Source: Fulvimarina uroteuthidis (lineage in GTDB: Bacteria; Pseudomonadota; Alphaproteobacteria; Rhizobiales; Rhizobiaceae). Taken from it: DNA of 64,000 bases. Positions within the stretch are counted from its first letter, which is position 1. Each line of letters starts with the position of its first letter. A program made the translations under genes and the position numbers. The notes below the pieces were generated by a model. The model did not search any database, was not told the DNA's origin, and saw only the letters and a list, made by a program, of their open reading frames with translations. Positions 35,356-42,956 of this stretch are shown here, in pieces. The DNA is taken from contig NZ_JAXLPB010000001.1 in assembly GCF_034321785.1 (NCBI RefSeq), forward strand, positions 806,001 to 870,000. The letters run 5' to 3'.

Positions 35356-36320
35356 CACGCCGCCTCCTGCGCGATGCCATCGACCCACTGCGAGCCGTCC
35401 GGCATTTCGTAGGTGACGGACGAGCCGTCAGGCGAGACGTCGGTTTGCTTGCCCGGGACCAGTTCGGGAATGAACAGGTGCTCGCCGCAGCCGGCTTCCT
35501 GGTCCGCGACCGTCAGGATCGCGCCATGCTTTTCGCACTGCCATTCCGCATCGCCGCCCATGGCGGGCGTCGAGTGCAGGCAGGTCCGACAAGAGCGGGG
35601 CGCGAACACCTCGCCTCCGCAGACTGCCTTGGCCTTGCAGAACCGGCAGGCGCGAGCGCTTCGGTCATCCGAGATCGGTTCGGGCGGGCGGATAGCCTTC
35701 AGCACCCGTTCTGCCTTGACCATCAGCCGGATGGCTTCAGTCTCGTCGTATCGAATGCGCACGTCGGAGCCGGCGTATAGCTCGTCGGTGTCCTTGTTCA
35801 CGGCGTAGTAGAAGAACCGATGGATGCCGGAACAGTGCATTTCGCTCTGCGCCTGGGCGAGGTGTTCGGGCTTCGCTACCGAAATGCCGTTCTTCTTCAA
35901 TTCCTTGAAGTTCTTGTCGTTCAGCGTTTTTATGCCGATGATGTGCTCGGTCTTCGGCCTTTCGACAAAACCCGTCCCGCGACCGTCGATCTTGACGACG
36001 AAATGGCCGTCGAGTTCGGTGAAGGTCCATTGATCGCCGGTCTCGGGATCAACGTCGGAGAGCTTTATCCCGGCGTTTTGAAGCTCGCGCATGGCGCGCG
36101 GCTCGCGCAGATGACCGGTCTCGAACAGGCGCAGCATGCGCCCGGCGTGGCGTTCCGGTTCGTAGCACCAGCGGAACTGGAACCAGATCTCGCGCTCGCA
36201 CTTCTTTCCGATCATCGAACCTGACAGGCGGCGTTGCTGGCGCGGGCGCTGGCGATCCTCCAAGGCGGCATCGATCGCGGCGATGGTTGGGGATGTGAGG
36301 TTTTGAGAGAGGGCGACCAT
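35355..36320 (-). CDS. Cas4/RecB-like PD-(D/E)XK nuclease, catalytic Glu replaced by Gly
   Basis: 321 residues with the layout of phage RecB-like exonucleases: KKCEREIWFQFRW, TGHLREPRAMREL, FVVKIDGRG with D112, and HIIGIKTLNDKNF, where the usual E-x-K is G129-I-K. PEHLAQAQSEMHCSG follows like a QxxxY motif. The C-terminus has several cysteines (CRFCKAKAVC, SCRTC) that could hold zinc or an Fe-S cluster. It would process DNA ends in recombination; the missing Glu may mean a weaker or altered active site. Confidence 0.75.
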   Translation of the reverse strand: MVALSQNLTSPTIAAIDAALEDRQRPRQQRRLSGSMIGKKCEREIWFQFRWCYEPERHAGRMLRLFETGHLREPRAMRELQNAGIKLSDVDPETGDQWTFTELDGHFVVKIDGRGTGFVERPKTEHIIGIKTLNDKNFKELKKNGISVAKPEHLAQAQSEMHCSGIHRFFYYAVNKDTDELYAGSDVRIRYDETEAIRLMVKAERVLKAIRPPEPISDDRSARACRFCKAKAVCGGEVFAPRSCRTCLHSTPAMGGDAEWQCEKHGAILTVADQEAGCGEHLFIPELVPGKQTDVSPDGSSVTYEMPDGSQWVDGIAQEAA

Positions 36321-36412
36321 CAGCTTGGCCCCCGGCCCTTTTCAGGGCGCACTTGTTCTGTCATCGCTGATTATCCTTCGAGCGACGTTGAAAGACGTGG
36401 GTTCGTTGGGGT

Positions 36413-36451
36413 GCCGGGCGGGGGTGTGTTTGGCGACTATGCCCGCCCGGC
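36413..36451. repeat. Perfect 10-base inverted repeat after the DUF669 gene
   Basis: GCCGGGCGGG (36413-36422) and its complement (36442-36451) are separated by 19 bases, in the 138-base gap after the DUF669 stop at 36459. No T-run follows on the minus strand. It is probably an mRNA stability hairpin or a rho-type site. Confidence 0.45.
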
Positions 36452-36458
36452 CGCTATG

Positions 36459-37031
36459 CTACCCGGCGCGCCGCGCCCATCCGCCGCCGGCAGGGGCCGA
36501 AGCTGTCTGCGGTGCGGACTGCGCGGCAGGCTTTGATTGCTGACGCGGTGCCGCGCTGGCGCTCTGGCCGTTCCAGGGCTTCACGCCCTTGACCTCGTTG
36601 CGCAGTGGGTACGGCTCGCCGGTGTTCGGGTTGATCTTCGGCTTGCTGGTGTTCGGATCAATCTGCGGCTTCTGGAAGCCCACCGAGATCTCGCACGGGA
36701 TGTTGTGCAGTTCCTCGGTGTTCGCAGGCGCGAGCCGGCCCACGGCATGGCAGACGGCCGACAGGTTGCGTGAAGCGATCTCGCGCGTTTTGTCGCCCTT
36801 CTCGCCTGGCACCGTGTAATTGTGGAGGATGTCCTGGAAGACGATCCGACCTTCACAGGCGCCCGTCTGGATCTTCCACTGGAACGTGAGCTTCGTCCCC
36901 TTATCCCCATTGCTGCCGATTTCCTTCTCTTCTGAAGCAACTATCTCGGCGTGGTATTTGCCTTCCGGCAGGGCTTCGTATTCCTGGGTTGGCTCGTAAT
37001 CGTTGGCGTTGAAGCCTGAAATGTCGACCAT
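36459..37031 (-). CDS. DUF669-like protein, likely single-strand DNA-binding
   Basis: 190 residues with FNANDYEPTQEYEALPEGKY, then GTKLTFQWKIQTGACEGRIVF and GRLAPANTEELHNIPCEISV, the DUF669 pattern. These proteins stand next to RecA-like ATPases in phages and are thought to work as single-strand DNA-binding or annealing proteins. The C-terminal 45 residues are Gln/Ala/Pro-rich and disordered, as in SSB tails. It lies directly after the ATPase gene. Confidence 0.78.
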   Translation of the reverse strand: MVDISGFNANDYEPTQEYEALPEGKYHAEIVASEEKEIGSNGDKGTKLTFQWKIQTGACEGRIVFQDILHNYTVPGEKGDKTREIASRNLSAVCHAVGRLAPANTEELHNIPCEISVGFQKPQIDPNTSKPKINPNTGEPYPLRNEVKGVKPWNGQSASAAPRQQSKPAAQSAPQTASAPAGGGWARRAG

Positions 37032-37043
37032 GGTCGTTGATCC

Positions 37044-37865
37044 TTATGCGGCGTTCTTGATGGGTTCGGCGTTCGCGTCGGCGTCAGCCGGCGCCGGTAG
37101 ATATTGGGACAGGGCCGCAAAGCCCTCGCCTCGATTGAACATCAGCTCGGCCGGGATGCCGTAGCGGTTCTTCGCAACGAACGCCGGCTTGCCGACGGCG
37201 TGGATCTTGATCGTCGAGGCCGAGCCCTCGGCTCGAGCGCGCTTCTGGTTGAAGCCCTTGCCGTCCTCGACCTTCATGTTCACCGGCTTCTTGAGAAGCA
37301 GGATCGCATCCAGATCGCGGGTAAGCTGGCCGTTGAGCTGCTTGTGCATGTCGATCTCGTAGCGATCGTATGCCTGGGTCTCGGGATCGTTGAACGTCGT
37401 CACCACCGAATGCGCGATGAGGACGATCGACATGCCGCGATCGCGCCGAAGCGCATCGCATCCGTCCTGGAACTCGCGCAGAACCGGCTTGGCGTTGGCG
37501 TAGCCCTTGCCGTATCCGAAGTCCTCGATCCGGGCCTTGGGATTGCCGTGTTCGTCGCCGCGACGGCAGACTTCAGCGAAGATGTGCGCCTGAAGGGCCG
37601 TCACGCTGTCGACGACAAGCGTCTTGTGGTCGTGCTCGCCGTCGTAGAGCGCCGTCATGGCCTCGATGACCGAGTTGAAATCGGGCAGGAAGCCGAACGA
37701 ATTGAGTTCGACCTCTCCGGGTGTGCCCTCTTCGCACTGAAGAAAGACTGCGCTCGGGAATTCACTCGCGAGCGTCGTCTTGCCGACGCCCTCGTTGCCG
37801 TAAATGAGGATGCGGGGCGGCTTGTCCGCTCGCATCGTTCGAAGATCAGACAGCTGAATCGCCAT
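37044..37865 (-). CDS. RecA-fold ATPase (AAA_24/Sak4-like)
   Basis: 273 residues from ATG 37865. Walker A: RILIYGNEGVGKTTLASEFP (about 18-37); Walker B: HKTLVVDSVTALQ (about 80-92); MSIVLIAHSVV (motif near 145-155). The partners RusA and DUF669 nearby fit a recombination module. Members of this group load or replace RecA on single strands in phages. A C-terminal acidic tail (PADADANAEPIKNAA) is present. Confidence 0.85.
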   Translation of the reverse strand: MAIQLSDLRTMRADKPPRILIYGNEGVGKTTLASEFPSAVFLQCEEGTPGEVELNSFGFLPDFNSVIEAMTALYDGEHDHKTLVVDSVTALQAHIFAEVCRRGDEHGNPKARIEDFGYGKGYANAKPVLREFQDGCDALRRDRGMSIVLIAHSVVTTFNDPETQAYDRYEIDMHKQLNGQLTRDLDAILLLKKPVNMKVEDGKGFNQKRARAEGSASTIKIHAVGKPAFVAKNRYGIPAELMFNRGEGFAALSQYLPAPADADANAEPIKNAA

Positions 37866-38397
37866 GATCGTCGTCTCCTTGTTCAAAAGGCGCCGGCAAA
37901 ATCCACGAAGCGCTGGCACCGTTGGCGGCAACGTGGAGGGTCGCATCCGTCGCGCCTGGCGCAGCGGTGCGAATTTCGACGTGACAGTTCGCGCCGGCCA
38001 TCGGGAGCCAGGCAGCGGAGAACGCGATAACGCGGCTGTCGTCGGTGATTGTCCCGGCCGTGACGATCGCGTCGAAGGCCGGCTTGATCCTGTTGTCCAG
38101 ATCGGCGCTGTCGCTCATGCGTTCGACGCCGATGTTGATGATCACGTTGCCGGGCATCGTCCCGACCTTCTGACGCCGAATGGCTGCGACGGCTTCGCGC
38201 CTCCAGTCGTCATATTTGCTCGTCTTGACCCTGCCCCTGCCTTTCACGTTGCGGAACAGCTTGTTCACGCTCGGCGGGGTCGGGATGATGAAGGACACCG
38301 GGGGAAACGGGGAGGATTGGGAGGCGCCTCCCCCGGTGGTTGGCCTGCGCACCACCGCAGGCAACTCGGAATTGTTCGTGTCGACGATCACGGGCAT
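37846..38397 (-). CDS. RusA-family Holliday junction resolvase
   Basis: 183 residues. The pattern IIPTPPSVNKLFRNVKGRGR, YDDWRREAVAAI and DLDNRIKPAFDAIVTAGTIT plus DDSRV contains the conserved Asp cluster of RusA. RusA-type enzymes cut four-way DNA junctions before packaging. Its start overlaps nothing upstream, and the end overlaps the ATPase start by 20 bases. Confidence 0.88.
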   Translation of the reverse strand: MPVIVDTNNSELPAVVRRPTTGGGASQSSPFPPVSFIIPTPPSVNKLFRNVKGRGRVKTSKYDDWRREAVAAIRRQKVGTMPGNVIINIGVERMSDSADLDNRIKPAFDAIVTAGTITDDSRVIAFSAAWLPMAGANCHVEIRTAAPGATDATLHVAANGASASWILPAPFEQGDDDHGDSAV

Positions 38398-38403
38398 TGC
38401 TCC

Positions 38404-38841
38404 TTATCGTCCCGCTCGGCGTACCGGCGCCGCGGACGACGGAACATCCGGACGATCCAGTAGACGGCCGCCTTCGTTGCCGCGCGGGCCGCTTTCCAGA
38501 TCAACCTCATGCAAAAGCTCCTTCGTCGCCGCATCGTAATGGTCGGCAATCGCGTCCATCCGGGCGCATTCGAGTTCGTAGGCATTCCGGATAGCGCGGT
38601 AGGCTGCACCGGAAACGTCCGTCATGGTCTCCCATCGCTGCCACAGCCGCTTCGCGTAGCTCGGTTCGAGACCGATTTTTCTGGCCTTCCGATCGCGCGC
38701 CGCCGTCCATGTGTCGGCGGGTCCGCGATGCTCGCGCTTCATCAGCTCCTCGAGCATGTTCCGGGCTTCAAAGGCGACCGCATCGCTCATTTTGCCCTCG
38801 GCACGCTTGGTGTCGCGCACGACACTTCTGATGTCGGACAT
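38404..38841 (-). CDS. Phage protein, 145 aa, unknown function
   Basis: Helical protein, MSDIRSVVRDTKRAEGKMSD at the start with Arg/Lys-rich middle (TAARDRKARKIGLEPSYAKR). The C-terminal 25 residues are Pro/Arg-rich. The pattern resembles small DNA-associated phage proteins, without a specific match. Confidence 0.55.
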   Translation of the reverse strand: MSDIRSVVRDTKRAEGKMSDAVAFEARNMLEELMKREHRGPADTWTAARDRKARKIGLEPSYAKRLWQRWETMTDVSGAAYRAIRNAYELECARMDAIADHYDAATKELLHEVDLESGPRGNEGGRLLDRPDVPSSAAPVRRAGR

Positions 38842-38986
38842 GCACTCTTCTCCGTGTCAGATTGATCGACATGGAGAAGGCGGCGAACACGGAGAGAAAC
38901 AGCACGGATGCCATCAGCAAGAGGCCCACCATGAACGGGTGCGACGGGCCGAAACACATCGGAGAGATCGCGGAAACGATCGTCAA
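38768..38986 (-). CDS. Possible small membrane protein, 72 aa
   Basis: A minus-strand frame with one strong hydrophobic stretch, FMVGLLLMASVLFLSVFAAF, followed by an Arg/Cys-rich end. It sits in the Cro operon direction and overlaps the next gene. No clear ribosome site is seen. A competing plus-strand frame crosses it, so only one is likely to be real. Confidence 0.3.
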   Translation of the reverse strand: MTIVSAISPMCFGPSHPFMVGLLLMASVLFLSVFAAFSMSINLTRRRVHVRHQKCRARHQACRGQNERCGRL

Positions 38987-39050
38987 CGAAATCAGAAAGC
39001 GAAGGGCGGACGGCGAAAGCCGGGCCGCTCTGACGCTGTTGAGGAAATGA
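38931..39050 (+). CDS. Possible 39-aa plus-strand ORF
   Basis: The frame starts at ATG 38931 with AAGAGG eight bases upstream and reads MNGCDGPKHIGEIAETIVNE and so on. It looks coding-like and has a better ribosome site than the membrane ORF on the other strand. It would be transcribed against the Cro operon, which lowers confidence. Confidence 0.25.
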   Translation: MNGCDGPKHIGEIAETIVNEIRKRRADGESRAALTLLRK

Positions 39051-39065
39051 AAAAACGAACACGGC

Positions 39066-39179
39066 TCAATACCAGTCGCGGTCGTCGTCGAAGAACGACG
39101 GATCGTCCTCGTCGCGGATGCCGATGATGGTGAACACGATGCAGATGCAGGCGGCGAATAGACAAAGCGCGACGATCAT
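39066..39179 (-). CDS. 37-aa single-span membrane microprotein
   Basis: A short frame starting at ATG 39179, overlapping the Cro stop by ATGA. One membrane helix (MIVALCLFAACICIVFTIIG) is followed by an acidic tail, RDEDDPSFFDDDRDWY. The tight overlap with Cro suggests co-translation. No family is recognised. Small membrane proteins of this kind sit in early phage operons and may affect host membranes or superinfection. Confidence 0.5.
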   Translation of the reverse strand: MIVALCLFAACICIVFTIIGIRDEDDPSFFDDDRDWY

Positions 39180-39376
39180 GCTGCGGCCTCTCGATCGAAG
39201 AACGAGTTGATGGTCACAATCCCCCCGGTCGCATCAACAATCTTCCGGATCGTCTCTATGCGCGGCGTTCGCTCACGCCGAATGATCCGAGTGATTGTGG
39301 ACGCCGGAACTCCGACCTCAGCCGCGAAAGCGGCTGTCGTCTTGTTCTCGCGAGTGAGGAATTGTTCGAGTGTCAT
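39176..39376 (-). CDS. Cro-like repressor
   Basis: A 66-residue helix-turn-helix protein: MTLEQFLTRENKTTAAFAAE, VGVPASTITRIIRRERTPR. It is divergent from the CI-like gene. Its start is 7 bases after the -10 box, so the message is probably leaderless. As in lambda it would shut down CI and early transcription. Confidence 0.8.
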   Translation of the reverse strand: MTLEQFLTRENKTTAAFAAEVGVPASTITRIIRRERTPRIETIRKIVDATGGIVTINSFFDREAAA

Positions 39377-39383
39377 GCACGCA

Positions 39384-39412
39384 GTTATTTGCCATATGGC
39401 AAGTTAAGTCAA
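39384..39412 (-). promoter_or_regulatory. Promoter of the Cro operon with operator in its spacer
   Basis: On the minus strand TTGACT (39412-39407), a 17-base spacer and AATAAC (39389-39384). The spacer contains the palindrome TTGCCATATGGCAA (39389-39402). The start codon at 39376 lies about where transcription should begin. Confidence 0.6.
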
Positions 39413-39433
39413 GCGGGATTTGCCAACTGGCTA
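39389..39433. promoter_or_regulatory. Repressor operators between CI and Cro
   Basis: Perfect palindrome TTGCCATATGGCAA at 39389-39402 and a degenerate copy TTGCCAACTGGCTA at 39420-39433, 31 bases apart centre to centre (about three helical turns). A weaker half-match is at 39462-39475. The same 14-mer recurs at 41567 and 41600. Confidence 0.75.
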
Positions 39434-40053
39434 TGGAGAATTTTCACCTCACCGATCAAACTTGCCAGATGGGCGCACTTTTAATCCGTGATTTTCGTGA
39501 GGCGGCACACCTCACACTGGAAGCTTTGGCCGGCGATGCGGAAATTTCAGTTTCGCAGCTTTCCCGCATTGAACGCGACGAGCGCGTTGCTAGAATAGAC
39601 GAGCTTCAACGGATCGCTGGCAGGCTCAAGGTTTCCGTTGGAGCCCTAGTAGGCGAACCCACCCCTACCCTCGTCCCGCTCGTGACGTGGATCAGCGCCG
39701 GGACCATGACGAAAGCCGACGGCGTCATGCCTTCAAAAATCGAGCGCCACGTCCCGGTAGCCAATCTCGGCCGAGGCGATTGGATCGCGCTTGAGGTGAT
39801 GGGCGATTCCATGAACCGGATTGCACCGGAAGGCTCGGTCATCATCGTGAACCGGGCAGACGAAACGCTCGTCAGCGATCGGTTTTACGTTTTCGCCTTG
39901 GAGGATGGATCGGCGACGTTCAAGCAATGGAGGCGGGAGCCGCGCCCCATGCTGAGGCCCTATTCGACAAACCTCGACCACTTGGCGATCCCTGCCGATG
40001 TGGATGATGTGTATGTCGTCGGAAGGGTTCGGAAAGTCGTGACGGACATATGA
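39433..40053 (+). CDS. CI-like repressor with S24 (LexA/CI) peptidase domain
   Basis: The start at 39433 gives 206 residues; an in-frame ATG at 39469 (MGALLIRDFREAAHLTLEAL) gives a more typical N-terminus, and the earlier ATG at 39370 is unlikely. The HTH is EISVSQLSRIERDERVARID. The C-terminal half is an S24 peptidase: ALEVMGDSMNRIAPEGSVII has the catalytic Ser of GDSM, and the Lys lies in GSATFKQWRR. DNA damage would trigger self-cleavage through RecA. Lysogeny control is by the operators just upstream. Confidence 0.88.
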   Translation: MENFHLTDQTCQMGALLIRDFREAAHLTLEALAGDAEISVSQLSRIERDERVARIDELQRIAGRLKVSVGALVGEPTPTLVPLVTWISAGTMTKADGVMPSKIERHVPVANLGRGDWIALEVMGDSMNRIAPEGSVIIVNRADETLVSDRFYVFALEDGSATFKQWRREPRPMLRPYSTNLDHLAIPADVDDVYVVGRVRKVVTDI

Positions 40054-40057
40054 CCCG

Positions 40058-40591
40058 ATGACGCTTGCCGACTTTGCGAGTACGATCGCCGCTGTCGCAT
40101 CGTGCGTAGGGGCCTATTTCGTCGTCATGCAATGGGTAAACCAAGTCATCGCTTCCGCGACCGTCGAATGGCGTCAACCCATGGCGCGCGAGCGGGACCA
40201 ATACGATCCAGACGACAAAGGCGAGCCCGATCTGGACTCGCCTCTAATTGCCGAACTGCACCTGACCGTGACGAACAAGACGACCGGCGCGCTTTACATC
40301 GAGCGGTTCGACGTCGAAACCATCGGCTCGCCCCCGCAGTCCTTCGACGTGAAAGAGCAGATACCGCCGGGGGAGAGCCGGACCTATCGCGAGGATCTGT
40401 CAACCGACTGGTCGTCGCCCGACTGGTCCCGGCGCAACTTGTCGAGCGCCGTCAGCATCTCACTGATATCCCGCCGCCAAAGCTTCGCCTCTCTGGCGCT
40501 CAAGAAAACGCTGAAGACGCACATGCATGACGTGAAGGTCGCGCACAACGTCACGAAGACCAAGGCCGTTTCGTTGGAAAGCATGTCGTGA
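40058..40591 (+). CDS. Membrane-anchored protein co-transcribed with CI
   Basis: 177 residues, starting four bases after the CI stop. Residues 8-32 (TIAAVASCVGAYFVVMQWVN) form one membrane helix; the rest is soluble, with a beta-rich middle (ELHLTVTNKTTGALYIERFD) and a C-terminal HDVKVAHNVTKTKA. Expression together with CI means it is made in the lysogen. Superinfection exclusion or host conversion is a reasonable guess. No family is recognised. Confidence 0.65.
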   Translation: MTLADFASTIAAVASCVGAYFVVMQWVNQVIASATVEWRQPMARERDQYDPDDKGEPDLDSPLIAELHLTVTNKTTGALYIERFDVETIGSPPQSFDVKEQIPPGESRTYREDLSTDWSSPDWSRRNLSSAVSISLISRRQSFASLALKKTLKTHMHDVKVAHNVTKTKAVSLESMS

Positions 40592-40594
40592 CCC

Positions 40595-41545
40595 TCACTG
40601 CGCCGAGGCGTGGTAGATCGTAAGCGGGCGACCGCCAGACGGCCCGTGATGGAAGTATGAGACGCGCAACAGGCCATCACGCACAAGGCTGTTGATCCGG
40701 TCCATAAGCGTCTCGTTCGACCACCCCCGCTGGCGGGCCACCCGATAGATCGCCGTCTTGGACGCGCCGCCACTGACCCTAGTCGCCTTGAAGATCATCT
40801 GGTCAATCCGATCGGCTTCGTTCGGCGCGGCAATCCGTTTGCCGTTGGGCTTCACCGGGTGATAAGTCCGCAACGGCCATCCAGCGCCTCGGCCCTTCGT
40901 TTCGCAGACGATCCGGCCAGCCTGTTGAAGTTCGTCAAGGACTATCCGCAAGCGGTGCGCATCTAGCGGCTTGCACCGACGGTAGACCTCGCGATAGGTC
41001 GCCGATCCGGTGCGGGCTATCGCGGCGTAGACGCGCGCGGCGTCTTTGTCGTCATCGGCAACGTCGGCATCGGGCGCGAACCGCTCCTCACTGGCCGGCA
41101 TCGGTAGGCCGACATCGGCCCAAACCCGTGCGGCGGCCTCGACGCCCAGCGTCTTTCTGGCTTCGGCGACGATGCGCAGTTGCTGGTTGACCGATAGGGC
41201 CGGCTTCGCCCCTTCGCGCAGCTCGGCCTCCATGCGGTTGAACTCGGCGATGTAGTCTTCCTTGAACTTCGCAGCCCGACTGCCGGTGAAGCCAAAGACG
41301 ATGAAGACGAACCCGTCTCGGGTCATGTCGATCGAACGCCGCAGCTCGCCTTTTTCGTCGCGATAATCGACCAGTCCATAATTGGACCGGTTGAATTCGG
41401 CCGAACATTCCAGGCGGTCATAGGCTCTCAATACGTGGCTATGCTGCTTCTCGAATGTCTTCGCGACATCACGGCTGTTTGCAAACGTCGATCCATTTTT
41501 GACGAACACCACCGGCGCGGCCGGTGTGGGCAAAGCCAATTCCAT
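40595..41545 (-). CDS. Rha family phage regulatory protein
   Basis: 316 residues from ATG 41545. The N-terminal 110 residues match the Rha pattern: VVFVKNGSTFANSRDVAKTF, KQHSHVLRAYDRL and MTRDGFVFIVFGFTGSRAAK with YIAEFNRMEAEL. The C-terminal part has winged-helix-like repeats (YREVYRRCKPLDAHRLRIVL and ASKTAIYRVARQRGWSNETL). Rha proteins modulate phage growth and lysis in temperate phages. It is divergent from the rightward operon and shares the operators between them. Confidence 0.8.
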   Translation of the reverse strand: MELALPTPAAPVVFVKNGSTFANSRDVAKTFEKQHSHVLRAYDRLECSAEFNRSNYGLVDYRDEKGELRRSIDMTRDGFVFIVFGFTGSRAAKFKEDYIAEFNRMEAELREGAKPALSVNQQLRIVAEARKTLGVEAAARVWADVGLPMPASEERFAPDADVADDDKDAARVYAAIARTGSATYREVYRRCKPLDAHRLRIVLDELQQAGRIVCETKGRGAGWPLRTYHPVKPNGKRIAAPNEADRIDQMIFKATRVSGGASKTAIYRVARQRGWSNETLMDRINSLVRDGLLRVSYFHHGPSGGRPLTIYHASAQ

Positions 41546-41566
41546 ATCTGTCTCTCCATTGTTTAT

Positions 41567-41616
41567 TTGCCATACGGCAAAAACTGTTTGACAGATGATT
41601 TGCCATATGGCAATAG
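41567..41616 (+). promoter_or_regulatory. Rightward early promoter with two operators
   Basis: Palindromes TTGCCATACGGCAA (41567-41580) and TTGCCATATGGCAA (41600-41613), centres 33 bases apart. TTGACA at 41588-41593 lies 17 bases before CAATAG (41611-41616), so the second operator is between -35 and -10. CI or Cro binding would block the small-gene operon that begins at 41662. Confidence 0.65.
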
Positions 41617-41661
41617 ATTGGTTGTAGCCAAACACATCCCCGCCCGATGGAGACCAGACCA

Positions 41662-41958
41662 ATGACACAGACCAACCGCCACCCAGTCGATGAACTCGTC
41701 GACGTGAAGGCCAAGATGGCCGCGCTGGCCGAGCGCGAGAAGTCGCTCAAAGCGAAGATCATCGAAATGGCCGGCGAGCGTGACGCCGTCGGCGGTGACG
41801 AGTTCATCGCGACCGTCGCCCTCCAGTCCCGCAAGTCGCTTGATCGCAAGGGCCTTGAGAAGCGGGTCGGCAAGGACGTCGTCGCCGGGTTCGAGCGCGA
41901 GGGCGAGCCCTACTACGTCGTCCGCACCGCGCCGCGGGCGATCGAAGAAGCCGCCTGA
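41662..41958 (+). CDS. Small phage protein, 98 aa, first gene of the rightward operon
   Basis: The start at 41662 has GGAG eight bases upstream. The N-terminal half is a coiled helix (VDVKAKMAALAEREKSLKAK), the rest basic/acidic (SLDRKGLEKRVGKDVVAG). It may be a DNA- or protein-binding early protein. No family is recognised. Confidence 0.6.
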   Translation: MTQTNRHPVDELVDVKAKMAALAEREKSLKAKIIEMAGERDAVGGDEFIATVALQSRKSLDRKGLEKRVGKDVVAGFEREGEPYYVVRTAPRAIEEAA

Positions 41959-42010
41959 TCCTCGCTTCACTCCTCGCATCCACCCATTATCACCCGAGAG
42001 GATACCCGAC

Positions 42011-42307
42011 ATGGCCTCCATCAATTCCGATATTCACGACATGACCGTTTCGCAGATGCGATCCGAGGCCATGCGTATCGCGGTCCGGCTGAACAAGATC
42101 TGCGATCGCCTGTACGAGAAGGACATCGAGTACGAGCTCGCGCACGACGCTGGCGACTGTCCGGCGCAGGAAGTGCTGACCGATCTCGCTCTCATCCTCG
42201 GCGATATCGAACAGCACAACGTCGATAAGGGCCGGCATCAGCGCACGCCCGCCGCCGACCGCGCAGACGCGGCGCATCAGACTCGCATCGAAGCGAGGGC
42301 AGCATGA
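42011..42307 (+). CDS. Small phage protein, 98 aa, unknown function
   Basis: Starts at ATG 42011 after GAGAGG. It reads MASINSDIHDMTVSQMRSEA and is helical throughout, ending in an Arg-rich tail. It overlaps the Lar-like gene by ATGA. Confidence 0.58.
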   Translation: MASINSDIHDMTVSQMRSEAMRIAVRLNKICDRLYEKDIEYELAHDAGDCPAQEVLTDLALILGDIEQHNVDKGRHQRTPAADRADAAHQTRIEARAA

Positions 42308-42699
42308 GCGCGCTAATCCCCGACTTGGAGCCATGCTCGTTCTGCGGCGGCGAAGCGCATTTCAGCGGTTTCAGCGATGAGATCGAATGCGAAGGATGCG
42401 AGGTTGAAGTCGCATTTTTCAAAAACGGGTCTTCAGCCAAAGCATGGAACACCCGCGCCGAAGACCCCCGCCTTGTAGCGCTAGAGAATGAGCTTGACGA
42501 AGAGCTGCGCTTTATCGGCGGATGTGGAGACGGCGGGTGCATTATTGTCAAGCCAGTCGGCATGCACACCAACGGCGGATGCAAGTGCAGCCGTGACTGG
42601 CTGAAAATGCAGCGATTTGCCTACGCTCACAATCGTTTTGCCGATGGCATCCGTTCCGCCCTCTCACAGCCGGTAAAGCCGGAAGGCGGGGCAGCATGA
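42304..42699 (+). CDS. Lar-like anti-restriction (restriction alleviation) protein
   Basis: 131 residues. The N-terminus has the Lar zinc-ribbon pattern: LEPCSFCGGEAHFSGF, ECEGCEVEVAFFKNG and AKAWNTRAED, with Cys 11, 14, 29 and 32 and the W-N-T-R end. Lar of Rac prophage reduces type I restriction by changing host modification. The C-terminal 75 residues are a separate, Cys/Gly-rich part. Its early operon position fits a first-line defence role. Confidence 0.75.
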   Translation: MSALIPDLEPCSFCGGEAHFSGFSDEIECEGCEVEVAFFKNGSSAKAWNTRAEDPRLVALENELDEELRFIGGCGDGGCIIVKPVGMHTNGGCKCSRDWLKMQRFAYAHNRFADGIRSALSQPVKPEGGAA

Positions 42700-42956
42700 A
42701 CGGTCCTACTACAGGCCCATGGGCGCGGCATGACACGCCTGATTATGCGGAAATCCACCCGGCATCTGGCAAGCTTAAATCGGCCATAGCGCTCGTCGGC
42801 AAACCCGAAGACGCGAACCTGATCGCCGCCGCTCCTGACATGCTCGCTGCTCTGAAGATGGTCCATCGCGGCATGATGCAGTGGGCAATCATGGATCATG
42901 CGCCCGAGTGGAAAGTGATTTCTGAAGCCATTGCCAAAGCGGAGGGCCGGACATGA
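42696..42956 (+). CDS. Small phage protein, 86 aa (LIAAAPDML type)
   Basis: Contains the phrase ANLIAAAPDMLAALKM, a motif seen in many small phage proteins of unknown role. N-terminal half is beta-like. It overlaps both neighbours by ATGA. Confidence 0.6.
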   Translation: MNGPTTGPWARHDTPDYAEIHPASGKLKSAIALVGKPEDANLIAAAPDMLAALKMVHRGMMQWAIMDHAPEWKVISEAIAKAEGRT

